A DNA stretch of 7,290 nt from Sulfurovum sp. (lineage in GTDB: Bacteria > Campylobacterota > Campylobacteria > Campylobacterales > Sulfurovaceae): the NCBI GenBank assembly GCA_020719895.1, contig DYPM01000094.1:1-7290 (forward strand), in the 5' to 3' direction. A program made the position numbers and the translations under genes. Below, one piece after another: positions 6,137 to 7,290 of the stretch (position 1 is its first letter; each line of letters starts with the position of its first letter). The notes below the pieces were generated by a model. The model was given only the letters and a program-made list of their open reading frames with translations, was not told where the DNA came from and searched no databases.

Positions 6137-6153
6137 TGTTATTTCCTGTGCAT

Positions 6154-7221
6154 TTACATAGACTCAGTATTTCCAAGAAATCGCTCAAGAAGATACTCTT
6201 TATCAGCGACCACAAGATCATCAGGAACCTCTTGCCCTGTCGAAAAGTAGCTCATTTTGGTTTGATAATTGAGTGCAAAATTCATCAAAGTACCCAAATG
6301 CATCGTCTCATCAAGTTTAGAAATAATCACCGAGTCGATATTTAAAAATGAAAAACTCTGATAGACATCTTCTATATCTTCATATTTCATTGTTGCGGCA
6401 ATTACCAATTGTACTTCTATCTTTTTTTGTTGTTCGCTATGAATATACGCTACCATATCGATAAATTTTTGCGTATCATAAGGCGACATTCCTGCGGTGT
6501 CTATCAATACAATCTCAAATGCGTCCAAAACAGGTTGCAACGCCTCAAAAGCTTCAGGACTCTCAACTACAAAATACTCTAAACTCAAAATTGTCGCATA
6601 ATATTTAAGTTGCTCAATTGCTCCTACTTTATAGTTATCAAGATTGACAATCGCCACTTTATAAGGACGATCCATCAAATACGCATAACGTGCAGCGAGC
6701 TTTGCAAGTGTAGTGGTTTTTCCTACACCCGTAGGTCCGACCAACACTATCGTACACTCTTCTTCTATCGACTCCCCTTTAAGTGTCAGCGTATCATCAA
6801 TCTCTTCCAAACAATAAGATAGCAACAGTGCTGCATCGCCATCCATTCCACTTCCTCTCAATGGATTGAGTGTCGCATCCAACCATTTGTTAGAAATACC
6901 GCGAGACAAAAACACCTCTCTCACTTCTGCCATCTCTTGAGTGTCTGTTTTGTGCGTCTCTTTGAGTATTTGTATCTCTTGTGTGAGTTTTTCTACTTGA
7001 TTGCGAAGCATCTCCTCTTCTTCGTTTTGGAGATCTTTTTTTTGTAAGGTTTTTTCCATATAGAGTGCTTTTGGTGCAACAATCTCTATCTCACAACGCA
7101 ACTTTCCATCATCATACTGTAGCTGTCGTGCCGAAAGAAGGGTGAGATTGTTTCCATATTTTTTTACTGCTTGTTCATAAGCTGTTTTTGGATCAGAAGC
7201 AATAAAGGTTTCGCGTATCAT
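6154..7221 (-). CDS. flhF: Flagellar biosynthesis GTPase FlhF
   Basis: 355 residues. FlhF is an SRP-family GTPase that marks the pole for flagellum assembly and, in Campylobacter, is needed for flagellar gene expression. Seen: the N-terminal start typical of FlhF (MIRETFIASDPKTAYEQAVKKYG), a charged coiled-coil linker (about 56-105), an N-domain-like helical part (about 106-150), and the G domain: G1 GPTGVGKTTT (162-171), the NLDNYKVGAIEQL region (193-205), G3 DTAG (241-244), G4 SKLDE (301-305), G5 STGQ (327-330). The N-terminal part separates it from FtsY and Ffh. It is shorter than the Campylobacter jejuni protein, mainly in the linker. The ATG has no clear Shine-Dalgarno sequence. mnmA, not flhG, follows immediately, which is unusual. 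Confidence 0.92.
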   Translation of the reverse strand: MIRETFIASDPKTAYEQAVKKYGNNLTLLSARQLQYDDGKLRCEIEIVAPKALYMEKTLQKKDLQNEEEEMLRNQVEKLTQEIQILKETHKTDTQEMAEVREVFLSRGISNKWLDATLNPLRGSGMDGDAALLLSYCLEEIDDTLTLKGESIEEECTIVLVGPTGVGKTTTLAKLAARYAYLMDRPYKVAIVNLDNYKVGAIEQLKYYATILSLEYFVVESPEAFEALQPVLDAFEIVLIDTAGMSPYDTQKFIDMVAYIHSEQQKKIEVQLVIAATMKYEDIEDVYQSFSFLNIDSVIISKLDETMHLGTLMNFALNYQTKMSYFSTGQEVPDDLVVADKEYLLERFLGNTESM

Positions 7222-7254
7222 CGTACCAACTTGTTTTTTTATTTGATGGAGGCA

Positions 7255-7280
7255 CTTTTAACGAACAAGTTCGTTAAAAG
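7255..7280. repeat. Perfect 12-bp palindrome upstream of flhF
   Basis: CTTTTAACGAAC (7255-7266), AA, GTTCGTTAAAAG (7269-7280). In the minus-strand RNA the apex becomes a CUUG tetraloop, known to be very stable. It ends 33 nt upstream of the flhF ATG. No T-run follows, so it is a poor intrinsic terminator; it may be the 3' hairpin of an upstream gene, an operator, or a leader element of flhF. Confidence 0.6.
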
Positions 7281-7290
7281 ATGGCAGGGA

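Noticed and set aside
6154..7221. FtsY or Ffh instead of FlhF
   Set aside because: The N-terminus and linker match FlhF, there is no M domain as in Ffh, and the G-domain motif NLDNYKVGAIEQL is closer to FlhF than to the DTFRAAA of FtsY/Ffh.
7246..7290. Plus-strand frame MEALLTNKFVKRWQG open to the window end, a possible divergent gene
   Set aside because: Only 15 codons are visible, no ribosome-binding site precedes it, and much of it is encoded by the palindrome. Cannot be supported without more sequence.
7222..7290. 3' end of folK, which often precedes flhF in Campylobacterota
   Set aside because: None of the three minus-strand frames gives a recognisable FolK C-terminus; two of the short open tails arise from the palindrome.
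7281..7290. Sigma-54 -24 element (TGGCAGG) at the right edge
   Set aside because: Only part of a motif is present, the -12 half would lie outside the window, and it points away from flhF.

Overview
The window is an AT-rich piece of bacterial chromosome, most likely from a member of the Campylobacterota (Epsilonproteobacteria); I cannot fix the genus. The clearest lineage marker is Pal. Its peptidoglycan-binding loop reads EGNCDEFGTDEYN, with an extra cysteine pair before NRRVDF, a pattern I associate with Campylobacter-type Omp18/Pal rather than with proteobacterial Pal. The short SlyD with a Cys/His tail, the compact MnmA and the FlhF sequence fit the same assignment.

Layout from left to right: (1) 1-126, the last 41 codons of a plus-strand gene resembling the C-terminus of Rpn-family (PD-(D/E)XK) putative transposase/nuclease proteins. 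(2) 224-739, slyD on the minus strand, a peptidyl-prolyl isomerase and chaperone. (3) 740-968, a divergent control region with TACAAT-type -10 boxes facing both ways and a perfect 10-bp inverted repeat. (4) 969-1751, proC on the plus strand, the last step of proline synthesis; its 3' end overlaps the next gene tail to tail by 27 bp. (5) 4940 down to 1725, a compact minus-strand run tolB-pal-cpoB-L,D-transpeptidase, i.e. the periplasmic part of the Tol-Pal envelope system plus a small YkuD-type peptidoglycan enzyme. (6) 4941-5116, a structured non-coding leader with several hairpins and short repeats. (7) 6136 down to 5117, mnmA (tRNA 2-thiouridine synthesis), and 7221 down to 6154, flhF (flagellar SRP-type GTPase), 17 nt apart and probably cotranscribed. 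(8) 7222-7290, the upstream region of flhF with a perfect 12-bp palindrome.

TolB, Pal and CpoB act together in the periplasm to keep the outer membrane tied to peptidoglycan during division, and the L,D-transpeptidase-like protein probably modifies or reads the same peptidoglycan. The inner-membrane TolQRA proteins are not encoded next to tolB here. Most of the window is ordinary housekeeping sequence. The points most worth a second look are the hairpin elements in the three non-coding gaps (two of which share an architecture), the mnmA stop codon lying inside one of them, a possible alternative pairing at the flhF start, and the YkuD protein at the end of the Tol-Pal operon. I did not find convincing evidence of a wholly new system.
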